The translations under genes were made by a program, and so were the position numbers. A stretch of 64,000 nucleotides of DNA, from assembly GCF_018417635.1 (NCBI RefSeq), contig NZ_CP071007.1, forward strand, positions 3,844,501-3,908,500, written 5' to 3'. Below, one piece after another: positions 23,434 to 31,543 of this stretch (position 1 is the stretch's first letter; each line of letters begins with the position of its first letter). The notes below the pieces were generated by a model, which worked only from the letters and a program-made list of their open reading frames with translations, ran no database searches and was not told the origin of the DNA. Origin of the DNA: Pseudomonas sp. SORT22 (GTDB taxonomy: Bacteria; Pseudomonadota; Gammaproteobacteria; Pseudomonadales; Pseudomonadaceae).

Positions 23434-24173
23434 GTGTGCATCCCGCCGTAGATCACCTGCTCGCCTAGCTCATACATATGCCTGACCTCTTCGCCGCTGG
23501 CATACACCACCGACCGCCCTGTGGCCGCCGACAAACACTGGCTGGTGATCAACCGACTAATCTCCGCAGTGAACGCCACAGCACGATGAAACGCTTCGGA
23601 AAGGTCACGACCAAAGCAGGTAATGCCGTGACTGGGCATCACAATACAGTTCGTGTCATCTGCACAGCGGCTGATAATGCTGACATCCAACTCGACATTA
23701 ACACCCTCGCCGAGAATGTAGGGTGGTTTGCCCATCACCAATGCTGTGTCGTTCGACACGTATTCCATCTTGCTCCACTGCATAACTGAAAAGAAGGCGA
23801 TAACATCATTAGGATGAATATGTACCGTAGCATTGACATCAGGTCGACAACGCATGATTTCGCGGTGCATCTGATGCCCAAGACTAGGCCTGAATCGACC
23901 GTGCAGAAGCTCATCGGATTGCATATCCAGCACAGCCAAATGCTCTAAGCCGCACTCCTCCAGCGAGACGCCACGGTGCTTGGTGTAGACCACTTCACGT
24001 TGCCAGTGCGGACAGTGACTGCGTACCGCGATATTGCCCAAGGTATTGACCAAGAGTTGTCGCGCCGCCAAACGCTGGCCGTATCGGAGAATACTCATAC
24101 CAACCTCAAGGTCGAACCAGGCTGGCAATCCGACCAAGGAAGATTCAAGCCCCGTTAGTTGCAATTCAGGCAT
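23430..24173 (-). CDS. Class II aldolase/adducin family protein
   Basis: A zinc-dependent aldolase or decarboxylase-type enzyme of 247 residues. Metal ligands are visible as HIHPND (two His) and MPSHGITCFG (third His), with a family-like LGNIAVR segment near the N-terminus. The start at 24173 has GGAGG 9 bp upstream and overlaps the dehydrogenase end by 8 bp; a longer frame to 24233 lies within that gene. Substrate unknown. In the island it could cleave or form a C-C bond, or decarboxylate, on the path to the final amino acid. Confidence 0.82.
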   Translation of the reverse strand: MPELQLTGLESSLVGLPAWFDLEVGMSILRYGQRLAARQLLVNTLGNIAVRSHCPHWQREVVYTKHRGVSLEECGLEHLAVLDMQSDELLHGRFRPSLGHQMHREIMRCRPDVNATVHIHPNDVIAFFSVMQWSKMEYVSNDTALVMGKPPYILGEGVNVELDVSIISRCADDTNCIVMPSHGITCFGRDLSEAFHRAVAFTAEISRLITSQCLSAATGRSVVYASGEEVRHMYELGEQVIYGGMHT

Positions 24174-25149
24174 ATCCCTTTGCCTCCACCGATACGCAAT
24201 CGGTATTGACCACGCTTTTGACATGCTCTCCATTTAACAGACTCAGCATCGTTTCCAGGGCATCGGCCTTCAACTGAGCCAACGAACGCTCGCTGTAAAA
24301 TGCGGCATGTGGCGTCAATAGCACACGTTCATGCTCTAATAGGGCTTGAGGAGGTGCTGGTTCCTCTTGCACGACATCAAGCAGCGCCATGGACACCACC
24401 CCGGACTGCAGAGCGCGGAGCAAAGCCTTGGTATCGACGATTCCCCCGCGTGCGGTATTGACGAAGGTCATACCGCGCTTCATTCGCGAAAAGCACGCGT
24501 CGCTCAACAAGTTCTCTGTATCATTCGTAAGAGGCAGATGCAGCGATATGACGTCGGCCACTTCGAGCAACGACTCAAGTGTGCCGCATTGTGCAATGTC
24601 CTCGGCACAGCGTTCGACCCAAGGATCGTAGAAACAGATTCGGTAGCCCATTGCCGCAGCTCTACGTGCCAAAGCGCGTGCCGTTGCCCCATAACCGACC
24701 AACCCCAGAACCGTGTCGCCGCAGGCTTTGATCTCGCCGGTATGCGCTCGCCAGCTCCAGCCTCCCTGGCGGGTATGCCTGGCGTAGTCGAAAAGCTTGC
24801 GCTGGGCGAATAGAATCAATGCCATGGCGTGCTCCGCGACCTCCTCCGCACCCACAGAGCCGATATTGGAGCAAAGAATGCCTTTCGCGCTCAGAGCCTC
24901 GACATCCACCTCATCAAGGCCAATGGTCGCCTTCACCAACGCGCGACAACGGTGCATCCTCGCAACCAGCGATGCATCAATGACAACCGAATGGAAGGCG
25001 ATGATCCCGTCGGCCCGGGACAGTTGCTCATCAGAAGCTTGGGATGTGACTTCAAGACTGTAACTCTGCTGCTCAGCTCCCGACACATACTCTCCAGGGC
25101 CGACATAGTTCACTCGCTGTGAATCGATTATCAGAATGTTCATGGACAT
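24166..25149 (-). CDS. D-isomer-specific 2-hydroxyacid dehydrogenase
   Basis: An NAD-dependent oxidoreductase of about 327 residues. It shows the Rossmann motif GLVGYGATARALA, the catalytic Arg in NTARGGIVD, the Glu in VVQEEPAP and the His in LLTPHAAFYSE, so the catalytic triad is complete. An N-terminal IGLDEVDVEALSAKGI block matches the family. The order of motifs is closest to CtBP/phosphoglycerate-dehydrogenase-like members without a regulatory ACT domain. The start may be 25149 or 25143 (AAGGA upstream). It presumably interconverts a 2-oxo and a 2-hydroxy acid in the island pathway. Confidence 0.85.
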   Translation of the reverse strand: MSMNILIIDSQRVNYVGPGEYVSGAEQQSYSLEVTSQASDEQLSRADGIIAFHSVVIDASLVARMHRCRALVKATIGLDEVDVEALSAKGILCSNIGSVGAEEVAEHAMALILFAQRKLFDYARHTRQGGWSWRAHTGEIKACGDTVLGLVGYGATARALARRAAAMGYRICFYDPWVERCAEDIAQCGTLESLLEVADVISLHLPLTNDTENLLSDACFSRMKRGMTFVNTARGGIVDTKALLRALQSGVVSMALLDVVQEEPAPPQALLEHERVLLTPHAAFYSERSLAQLKADALETMLSLLNGEHVKSVVNTDCVSVEAKGYA

Positions 25150-25203
25150 CTCTTCCTTATGTGTCAGGAGCACTATTGGTTCCAGATTTCTTGCCGGAAA
25201 CGC

Positions 25204-26193
25204 TCAGGTGCTGAGGTAGTCGCATTGCTTACCAATCTGTTCTGCTCTGGCCATGTAATATATGCAGGCAGCGACCACCATGTCCTGGCTGGCATGTCCG
25301 ACACTGCGGAAATAACTCAGACCGTCTTTATGCATAACCGGCGATGGCTGATCGATGACCAAATCACCGATCTCCCGAATGTCTTTCACATCAATCACCG
25401 ACCATGCCAATGCCTGAGTGATTTCCCCCGACTCGCGACAGGCGGCCCTCAAATGATCGACATAAACCTGTGCATTGCCGAGTAAGCGAGGATCAATCTC
25501 ACACGCATGCACCGTACTGCCACCAATGGCATTGATATGGGCACGGGGGTTGAGTTGATGTGCCTTGATCAAGGGCTGCGGACTTTCATGGGAGGTGGTA
25601 GTGCAGACTACGTCCGCGTCGAACAGCGCTTCCTGCATGCTGTGGGTCGCTTCGATAGGCAGCATTAGCTCGATGCTCAGACGCTCGGCCAAAGCGGCAC
25701 TGTGGGCCGGGCGACGGGAAAATATTTTCACCTGTCCCACCTCCCTGATAGCGGCCATTGCCTTGATATGTGCCTCGGCCTGAACACCGGCACCCACCAC
25801 CGCCAGCCTGATTCGCCGCTGCGGACAAAGCTTGTCCGTCGCCAGCGCACTCATGGCACTGGTTCGGAGGGCGGTCAGAAGCCCACTGTCCAACATCGCC
25901 AGCAACCTCCCGGTTTCAACATCAATCAACAAGACTGCACCGTTGACGGTCGACAGTCCGTGCATAACGTTGCCGGGGTGAAACGACGACACTTTTACTC
26001 CCAGTGTCTGGTTCCCAGGCAGATAGGCCGGCATGAACAAAGAGAATGCCTTTTGTCGCTCGTGGGTAATGATCGAGCGCTGCGGCACCACGGGAGCCGA
26101 ACGTGCAAACCCTCTGTGAGCGTCTTCAAGTGCGCGTACAAGCTTTGGCAGTTCGACACATCTCGTGATGTCTTCGCGATTAAGAAGCAGCAT
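25204..26193 (-). CDS. Ornithine cyclodeaminase/mu-crystallin family enzyme
   Basis: A 329-residue NAD(P)-binding protein of the OCD family, which includes ornithine cyclodeaminases, alanine dehydrogenases and cyclic ketimine reductases. The Rossmann part reads LAVVGAGVQAEAHIKAM, followed by KIFSRRP and VVCTTTSHESPQPLI. The family-typical GVKVSSFHPGN and LLIDVETGRLLAMLDSGLLTALRTSA are present. OCD-family genes recur in non-ribosomal and siderophore clusters, where they make unusual amino acids (SbnB type). The ATG has AGGGA upstream and 54 bp separate it from the next gene. Confidence 0.87.
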   Translation of the reverse strand: MLLLNREDITRCVELPKLVRALEDAHRGFARSAPVVPQRSIITHERQKAFSLFMPAYLPGNQTLGVKVSSFHPGNVMHGLSTVNGAVLLIDVETGRLLAMLDSGLLTALRTSAMSALATDKLCPQRRIRLAVVGAGVQAEAHIKAMAAIREVGQVKIFSRRPAHSAALAERLSIELMLPIEATHSMQEALFDADVVCTTTSHESPQPLIKAHQLNPRAHINAIGGSTVHACEIDPRLLGNAQVYVDHLRAACRESGEITQALAWSVIDVKDIREIGDLVIDQPSPVMHKDGLSYFRSVGHASQDMVVAACIYYMARAEQIGKQCDYLST

Positions 26194-26252
26194 GCTTTAT
26201 CCCTATTTCATCATGCTTTTCGAAATGACTGGCCATCCTCAACCAGCAGCAC

Positions 26253-26993
26253 TTATGCTCGAGTGCCCCCATCCACCGGCATTGCAATCCCGGTGATAAA
26301 CGACGCATCCGGAGAGCTCAACCAATACACTGCGTTGGCTACCTCCTCTGCCTCGCAGATACGATTGAGAGGGGGTGAGCTGCCCACCACTTCCAGGCTG
26401 TCCCCCAAAATACTTTCCGATAACGGCGTGCGGACAAAGGCAGGACACACCGCGTTTATCCGAATGCCGAAAGGCGCATACTCCCGAGCTGCAGAGCGAG
26501 TCATACCCACAAGTGCATGCTTGCTTGCGGAGTACACCGAACCACCGGTGGCGCTGGCCCGAATCCCCGCTAATGACGCCACATTGACAATACTGCCCGA
26601 GCCAGCAGACCGCATCGCCGGTAAAACGGCCTTCATGCATTGCCACGGCGCCTTGACATTGGTTGCTATGACATCATCGAAAACCGTGTCACAGTAATCC
26701 TCGGTCAACGTAAACGGCGTACCTTCTATACCAATACTGTTTACCAGGCACGTAACCGGTGAATGATTCAGCGCAATCTGCTGAAAAACATCTGCGAGTG
26801 CACGAGCGTCTCGCAGGTCCACGGCATATCCAAGAGCCCGTCCTCCAGCGACCCGAATGCGCTCGCACAGATCATGGTTGTGTGCCTTCCGGCGCCCACA
26901 GATAACGACCTCATACCCTTCCCTGACAAAGCGCCAGGCACAGGCTTCACCAATACCCGAATTACCACCGGTGATCACGGCCAGCTTGCTCAT
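26253..26993 (-). CDS. Short-chain dehydrogenase/reductase (FabG-like)
   Basis: A classical SDR of 246 residues: TGGNSGIG cofactor motif at the N-terminus, the VNSIG equivalent of NNAG, the catalytic Ser in NVASLAG, YSASK with Tyr and Lys, and PVDGGTRA at the end. The form is that of 3-oxoacyl-ACP/CoA reductases or 3-hydroxyacyl dehydrogenases. It stands beside the MaoC and CitE genes, so reduction of a 3-oxoacyl-CoA or oxidation of a 3-hydroxyacyl-CoA is the likely step. The ribosome binding site GGGGGA is 4 bp before the start. Confidence 0.87.
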   Translation of the reverse strand: MSKLAVITGGNSGIGEACAWRFVREGYEVVICGRRKAHNHDLCERIRVAGGRALGYAVDLRDARALADVFQQIALNHSPVTCLVNSIGIEGTPFTLTEDYCDTVFDDVIATNVKAPWQCMKAVLPAMRSAGSGSIVNVASLAGIRASATGGSVYSASKHALVGMTRSAAREYAPFGIRINAVCPAFVRTPLSESILGDSLEVVGSSPPLNRICEAEEVANAVYWLSSPDASFITGIAMPVDGGTRA

Positions 26994-27042
26994 GACATCC
27001 CCCGTTAAGCGCTATGATCGAAACACCGTCGAAGACGGAAAG

Positions 27043-27567
27043 CTAGCCGATGGGGTAGTCCTGAGACTGCCCTTGCCTGGGAACCAGAAAGGTGCGCAGG
27101 TAAGTAATCACGCAACTGCCATCCTGCTTGCGCCCAACAACCTTGATGGTGACTATGCCCTGACCAGGACGCGATCGGGACTCTCGCTTGGAGACAACCT
27201 CGCTCTCGGCGTACAACGTATCGCCGACAAAGACAGGGTTGGGGAGACGAACCTCATCCCAGCCCAGATTGGCTATCGCACGGGCACTCATTGTCGCAAC
27301 GGTCATCCCACTGACAATCGACAACGTTACCGAACTATTGACCAGCAACCTCTCGAACTCGGTGCGCTGTGCATATGCGAGATCGATATGAGCAGGATGG
27401 CTATTCATGTTCATCAGCGACTGCCAGATGTTATCAAGCTCTGTCACTGTGCGACCGGGCCGATGCTCGAACACGTCGCCCACCACAAATTCTTCGTAAT
27501 GCAGACCAAAAGACTCACGGTAGCGATTTGCACCGATCCGCTCATGAGCCGGAATCATCGGTTCCAT
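27043..27567 (-). CDS. MaoC-like hydratase/dehydratase
   Basis: A 174-residue hot-dog fold (R)-enoyl-CoA hydratase type enzyme. ELDNIWQSLMNMNSHPAHID holds the Asp/His-type active site and resembles the mesaconyl-CoA/methylmalyl-CoA dehydratase branch. The PNPVFVGDTLYAESEV stretch is the typical beta strand before the C-terminus. The start at 27567 has GAGGAGA upstream; the longer frame to 27600 enters the preceding gene. Adjacent to a CitE-like lyase, it may dehydrate a malyl-CoA type intermediate, the pairing seen in C5 dicarboxyl-CoA pathways. Confidence 0.84.
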   Translation of the reverse strand: MEPMIPAHERIGANRYRESFGLHYEEFVVGDVFEHRPGRTVTELDNIWQSLMNMNSHPAHIDLAYAQRTEFERLLVNSSVTLSIVSGMTVATMSARAIANLGWDEVRLPNPVFVGDTLYAESEVVSKRESRSRPGQGIVTIKVVGRKQDGSCVITYLRTFLVPRQGQSQDYPIG

Positions 27568-27577
27568 ATTTCTCTCC

Positions 27578-28405
27578 TCAAAGCCCCAGATCCCGAGCAC
27601 GCTGGATCAGTTTTCTGGCTTGCTTTACAAACGGCGGCCCCACCATGAGGTTCTTTAACCGGGTGATTTTTTCACCGCTGTTGTCCGCAGCCTGCACCAC
27701 CGCCAAGGCGTGCTCGTACTCAGCCTGAGACGGGGTGAACGCTTCATTGATAATGGGTATTTGCCGTGGATGAATGGAGGTCTTGCCACTGAAACCCAAC
27801 TCCCGCGTGTCCTGACATTCCTTCATCAGGCCAACATCGTCTTCGAGGTTGAAGTAAGCGGTGTCGAAGGCAGGAATGCCTGCAACACTGGCCGCAGCGA
27901 TGATACTGACACGTGCATGCAGGATGTTGGCCCACCCACCAATCTGCACCCCTAGGCTGGCAGCGTAGTCTGCCGAACCAAAGATCAAACCGTCAGCACC
28001 GGATGCCATGGCGTAGATATCCTTTAGACACGCCGGCGTTTCGACCGTAACCAGTATTTTCGGGCTTTCTCCATCCCGCATTAAATTGGCGCGCACCACG
28101 TCTATTTCAGCCGCGGCTTCAGTCATTGCCATAATGATGAATTCAGGGCGCTGCTCAAGCGATTGGACTAGCAACAAGTCGAGCAATCCTTCGTTGTCAC
28201 GTAGCGGATTGATGCGCAGTGCCGTGCGTTGTGAGACCTGCGAGCGATAGAACTGCTCGACACACGCCCGAGCCCCAACTTTTTGACCGTGGGGGACGCC
28301 GTCCTCCAGATCGATCACCATGACATCCGTCAAGGCACTCTTAGCATATTGTTCAGGGTGCAGTGCAGAGCAATACAACAGACTTCTCGGTGCAGGCTGG
28401 GTCAT
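27578..28405 (-). CDS. CitE/HpcH family CoA-ester lyase
   Basis: A TIM-barrel lyase of 275 residues, of the family that includes malyl-CoA lyase, citramalyl-CoA lyase and the citrate lyase beta subunit. Motifs are VIDLEDGVPHGQK, ALRINPL, VTVETPACL (Mg-binding Glu), GSADYAASLG (second metal Asp) and GFSGKTSIHPRQI. No citrate lyase alpha or gamma partner is nearby, so it is not part of CitDEF. It overlaps the oxoamine synthase stop by ATGA, suggesting coupled production. It could form or cleave a 3-hydroxyacyl-CoA by aldol chemistry. Confidence 0.86.
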   Translation of the reverse strand: MTQPAPRSLLYCSALHPEQYAKSALTDVMVIDLEDGVPHGQKVGARACVEQFYRSQVSQRTALRINPLRDNEGLLDLLLVQSLEQRPEFIIMAMTEAAAEIDVVRANLMRDGESPKILVTVETPACLKDIYAMASGADGLIFGSADYAASLGVQIGGWANILHARVSIIAAASVAGIPAFDTAYFNLEDDVGLMKECQDTRELGFSGKTSIHPRQIPIINEAFTPSQAEYEHALAVVQAADNSGEKITRLKNLMVGPPFVKQARKLIQRARDLGL

Positions 28406-29643
28406 CGTGCTCTCTCCGGCTGCAGGTACTGCCGGGCCAGCTCGACTTCAGCGCGAACGACCGCGCAGAACTCCCGGATATCGTCATGGGACATATCGGC
28501 ACGCATCATTACGCGCAACCCCGACTTGTTCCTGGCGACGATAGGAAAAAAGACCGCAGAGGTGTAATAGCCACGTTTGAATACCCCTTCCGATACGCCG
28601 ACAGCCATATCCGGGCTGTCCAGGGGAATCACCCGAATCGGCAACTCAGACCCTGCATACTCAGTTGCGATCAGGCTGTCGAACAGGCAAATATTGGAAT
28701 TGAGTTTTTCCTGTAAAGCGCCCAACTCATTGGTCTTGTGGATATCTAACGAAGCCATTGCTGCGCCGATAGTGGCTGGATTTACATATTGCGAGTAGGA
28801 CATTGGTCCGCCAAATCGACGAAAGACATCCTGATAACCAGCCTTTTGTGACATAAATATGCCACCGCCATTGGCGCCAAATGCTTTCGCCAAAGAATAG
28901 ACTAATATCGACCGAGGATGGAGTTCAGGCATGAAAGTACGAATATAACCTTCACCCCTCGACCCACAAGCACTCAATGAATGAGAGTCATCAAAATAGA
29001 GGAACAACCCATATCTATCCTGCAGAGCCAACAATTGCTCAACCGGTGCACTTCCACCCATACTGTAAGCACCATCAGCAACATAGGCAACCAGAGGATA
29101 GCGCTTGCACATATCCTCAATGAACTCGACATCATTGTGATTACAGGTAACCACTTGTGTTTCGTCACCACAAATAGCTTTAACCTGATTAAGCGAAAAA
29201 TGAGCATGCTTATCAAAAATCAAAAAAGGACGCTGCCCCTCAGTGAACATGCCTGCAGCGAGCAATGGCAAAGACGCCACGATACCTGCACTGCAGGAAG
29301 TCGCTGTGAATGCGCAACAATTGAAATGCGTCGACAAGGCCTCCTCCAGCTCATCAAGCTCTCGCAACCTTATTCTGATACGCGACGTAGGTAGATTGAT
29401 AGTACCGCAACTCAGCACATAATCCGCAGCGCGCCGCGCCAAGCGCTCATCAAGCTCAAGCCCTAGATATGAACAGGAACACATATTCATGAATACATGA
29501 CCATTCTGATCTTCCATGCGAACTTCTCGCACATGCTTAACACTCAAATCGGTCAACCCCGAGCCCTGCGCAAGCGCCCACGAGGGATTTCCAATTTCAA
29601 CGGTTCTAGCAGTATTTATATACTTATTTTTCTGCCCTGACAT
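28402..29643 (-). CDS. 2-oxoamine synthase-like PLP enzyme (AONS/KBL family)
   Basis: A fold-type I PLP enzyme of 413 residues, of the family that condenses an amino acid with an acyl-CoA and releases CO2 (BioF, Kbl, HemA, CqsA). Visible features are CSYLGLE near residue 60, ADGAYSMGGSAPVEQL (190-205), FDDSHSLSACGSRG (218-230) and YSLAKAFGANGGG with the Schiff-base Lys at about 253. The usual His before the LE pair (residues about 93-100) is absent: the stretch reads RLRELDELE, a departure from BioF. There is no bio operon here. The start at 29643 has AAGGGG 5 bp upstream. It is the first gene of the putative operon and probably its committing step. Confidence 0.86.
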   Translation of the reverse strand: MSGQKNKYINTARTVEIGNPSWALAQGSGLTDLSVKHVREVRMEDQNGHVFMNMCSCSYLGLELDERLARRAADYVLSCGTINLPTSRIRIRLRELDELEEALSTHFNCCAFTATSCSAGIVASLPLLAAGMFTEGQRPFLIFDKHAHFSLNQVKAICGDETQVVTCNHNDVEFIEDMCKRYPLVAYVADGAYSMGGSAPVEQLLALQDRYGLFLYFDDSHSLSACGSRGEGYIRTFMPELHPRSILVYSLAKAFGANGGGIFMSQKAGYQDVFRRFGGPMSYSQYVNPATIGAAMASLDIHKTNELGALQEKLNSNICLFDSLIATEYAGSELPIRVIPLDSPDMAVGVSEGVFKRGYYTSAVFFPIVARNKSGLRVMMRADMSHDDIREFCAVVRAEVELARQYLQPERAR

Positions 29644-30140
29644 ACACGCCCCTTGAAAATCGCATATGGAAAATAAATAAGCCCCACCACAGCAATCGAA
29701 CAACACCAGCCTTTCACATCCAAACCAAATTGACAATAAAGAAACATCCTAAGCGTTTGAGTGAAAACCCTTACACATAAATCAACCCAATACACACTCC
29801 CGTCAACCCGCCTCAAGTGACGAACCAACACAACCAATGTAAAAACCGCCTGTAACATCACGCTAATACCAACACGACACCAAGCTTCAAACAAGCCAAA
29901 CTCCAGCCCTAATCAATGGCCAAGATTTACGCTCCCATGCAAAGGGATGTATCTTTCACCCCCTACAGTTGACCTTCCCTCTTTACAAGACATTGCCTGC
30001 CTGAAAAAGGAGTGACACGTATGGCGAACCCAGGCTGAATGACCATCATCAGCAAGTCTTAGAGACTGACTCCAACGGCCTATTCAACCCCGCCCCATCG
30101 ACAACAAACATCAGTCAGGCCATACCGACGAAGTAATGGT
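29644..30140. other. Non-coding, AT-rich region upstream of the island operon
   Basis: About 500 bp with no gene I can support. An open frame at 29616-29894 (minus) starts at TTG, has no ribosome binding site and overlaps the synthase gene. The island operon promoter must lie here; a possible minus-strand -35, TTGACG (29806-29801), has no good -10 at standard spacing. The right end merges into the decayed aceA copy. Confidence 0.4.
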
Positions 30141-30696
30141 GCTGGCTTACCACCACAGCATGACCCGTACCGACGCCAATGCCGCTGACTTGCTTACCAG
30201 CGACTGCGACCCGTACGATCAGCCATTCGTGGTCGACGAACGCACTCAGGAAGGTTTCTACAAGGTTCGTGCCGACCTGGACGAAGCCCGTCGCTTCGCC
30301 GAAGCGATCAAGAAGGAATACCCGGACCAGATCCTGTCGTACAACTGCTCGCCTTCCTTCAACTGGAAGAAGAACCTGGACGACGCCACCATCGCCAAGT
30401 TCCAGCGCGAACTGTCGGCCATGGGCTACAAGCACCAGTTCATCACCCTGGCCGGCATCCACAACATGTGGCACGGCATGTTCAACCTGGCGCACGACTA
30501 CGCCCGCAACGACATGACCGCCTACGTCAAGCTGCAAGAGCAAGAGTTCGCTGACGCCTCGAAAGGCTACACCTTCGTCGCCCACCAGCAGGAAGTCGGC
30601 ACCGGCTACTTCGACGACATGACCACCGTGATCCAGGGTGGCAAGTCTTCGGTAACCGCACTGACCGGTTCGACTGAAGAAGAACAGTTCCACTGA
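30141..30696 (+). pseudogene. Decayed 3' copy of isocitrate lyase gene
   Basis: A remnant matching the last third of aceA. Recognisable but frame-shifted similarity begins about 30141. From 30166 to 30273 it matches 16896-17003 with 14 differences. A 78-bp in-frame block of aceA (17004-17081, 26 codons around [10 protein letters not shown]) is missing. The rest, 30274-30696, matches 17082-17504 with two differences and no gap. The catalytic KKCGH region is absent, so it cannot be active even though an open frame remains. The match stops exactly at the stop codon. Confidence 0.93.
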
Positions 30697-30733
30697 TCGC
30701 TGATCGGTTGCTGACATTCGGGTAACACGCAAG

Positions 30734-30769
30734 ACCCGGGGCCTGTGATGGGGCCCCGGGTTTTGTTTT
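30734..30769 (+). terminator. Intrinsic terminator after the aceA remnant
   Basis: ACCCGGGGCC (30734-30743) pairs with GGCCCCGGGT (30752-30761) over an 8-base loop, followed by T-rich sequence. It is unrelated to the terminator after the intact aceA, so the two copies have different downstream DNA; this one is probably the original aceA terminator. Confidence 0.88.
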
Positions 30770-30770
30770 T

Positions 30771-30843
30771 TGTGGGAGCGGGCTTGCCCCGCGATAGCGA
30801 TGTTGCTGATTGACCGCTATCGCGGGTCAAGCCCGCTCCTACA
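30771..30843. repeat. REP-type palindrome before the lysoplasmalogenase gene
   Basis: Arms 30771-30799 and 30815-30843 pair at 27 of 29 positions. Core GTGGGAGCGGGCTTGCCCCGCGAT, same family as the elements at 11.6 and 14.8 kb. Confidence 0.85.
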
Positions 30844-30880
30844 GGCTATGCTAGGTGCACAACAACACCAAGGATCGGCC

Positions 30881-31543
30881 ATGTCCCGCCCTGTCACCCT
30901 GCTCTGCCTGGCCCTGCTGGGCGCAGCCTTCTATATATATGCACTGGCCAGCGCCAATGCACTGCTGGGGCTGGCGGTCAAGCCGATCCCGGTGCTGGCG
31001 CTGATCTACTGGCTTAGCACCGCAGAGCCAACCCCCTACCGGCGCTGGATCATCATTGGCCTGGGCTTCTCCTTGCTCGGCGACATCCTCCTGGCCGTAC
31101 CGGGCGACCTGTTCGTGTTTGGCCTGGCGGCCTTTCTCTGCGCGCACCTGGCCTACCTGCGCGGCTACCTGGGTGAGAACCGCCAGCTGGCGCCCGCGGC
31201 CCTGCTCGGTTCGGCGATTGTCGGCGCGTTACTGCTGGGGCTGCTGATCAGCTCCGGCCTGGGTGAACTGCTGATACCGGTCACCGTGTACGCCCTGGCC
31301 ATCAGCGCCATGCTCTGGCGCGCCCTGGCCTGTGGCGGCCTGGCAGCGCTGGGCGCGGTGTCTTTCGTGTTTTCCGACAGCCTGATCGGCATCGACCGCT
31401 TCGTCAGCCCGTTCGGCGCCGCCCAGTACCTGATCATCATTGCCTACTGGCTGGGGCAATGGGCGATTGCCGCCTCGGCCTACACCAGGCAACCGGCAAA
31501 AGCCTTGACCCAGAGCGCGGCGGGGCAAGAAAAAACAGGTTAA
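30881..31543 (+). CDS. YhhN/TMEM86-like lysoplasmalogenase family membrane protein
   Basis: A 220-residue inner-membrane protein with about eight hydrophobic segments. Features of the YhhN family are the KPIPVLALIYW segment, GLGFSLLGDILLAVPGDLFVFGLAAF (with the conserved acidic residues of the proposed active site), and a second conserved block, VSFVFSDSLIGIDRFV. Eukaryotic relatives cleave the vinyl-ether bond of lysoplasmalogens; the bacterial substrate is not established. The ATG at 30881 has AAGGA 7 bp upstream. A longer frame to 30770 runs through the REP element. Confidence 0.85.
   Translation: MSRPVTLLCLALLGAAFYIYALASANALLGLAVKPIPVLALIYWLSTAEPTPYRRWIIIGLGFSLLGDILLAVPGDLFVFGLAAFLCAHLAYLRGYLGENRQLAPAALLGSAIVGALLLGLLISSGLGELLIPVTVYALAISAMLWRALACGGLAALGAVSFVFSDSLIGIDRFVSPFGAAQYLIIIAYWLGQWAIAASAYTRQPAKALTQSAAGQEKTG

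Larger units (their letters stand above)
17505..30140. other. Putative genomic island bounded by two aceA copies
   Basis: About 12.6 kb between the 3' end of intact aceA and the decayed aceA 3' copy. All twelve genes within it are on the minus strand, against the direction of the flanking core genes. The DNA is visibly richer in A and T and uses codons such as ATA, TTA and AGA that are rare in the neighbouring nuo and purB genes. No integrase, transposase, tRNA or terminal inverted repeat is present. Acquisition by homologous recombination through aceA sequence is the simplest reading. Confidence 0.75.

Noticed and set aside
28402..29643. Calling the oxoamine synthase bioF or kbl
   Set aside because: No biotin or threonine-degradation genes accompany it and a normally conserved His region is altered.
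29616..29894. 92-codon minus-strand frame with two hydrophobic stretches upstream of the oxoamine synthase
   Set aside because: Starts at TTG without a ribosome binding site and overlaps the synthase start in another frame. Its hydrophobicity could be chance in AT-rich DNA.
30136..30696. 186-codon open frame as a short functional isocitrate lyase
   Set aside because: It lacks the catalytic KKCGH region and a 26-residue block around the active site; only the C-terminal third remains.
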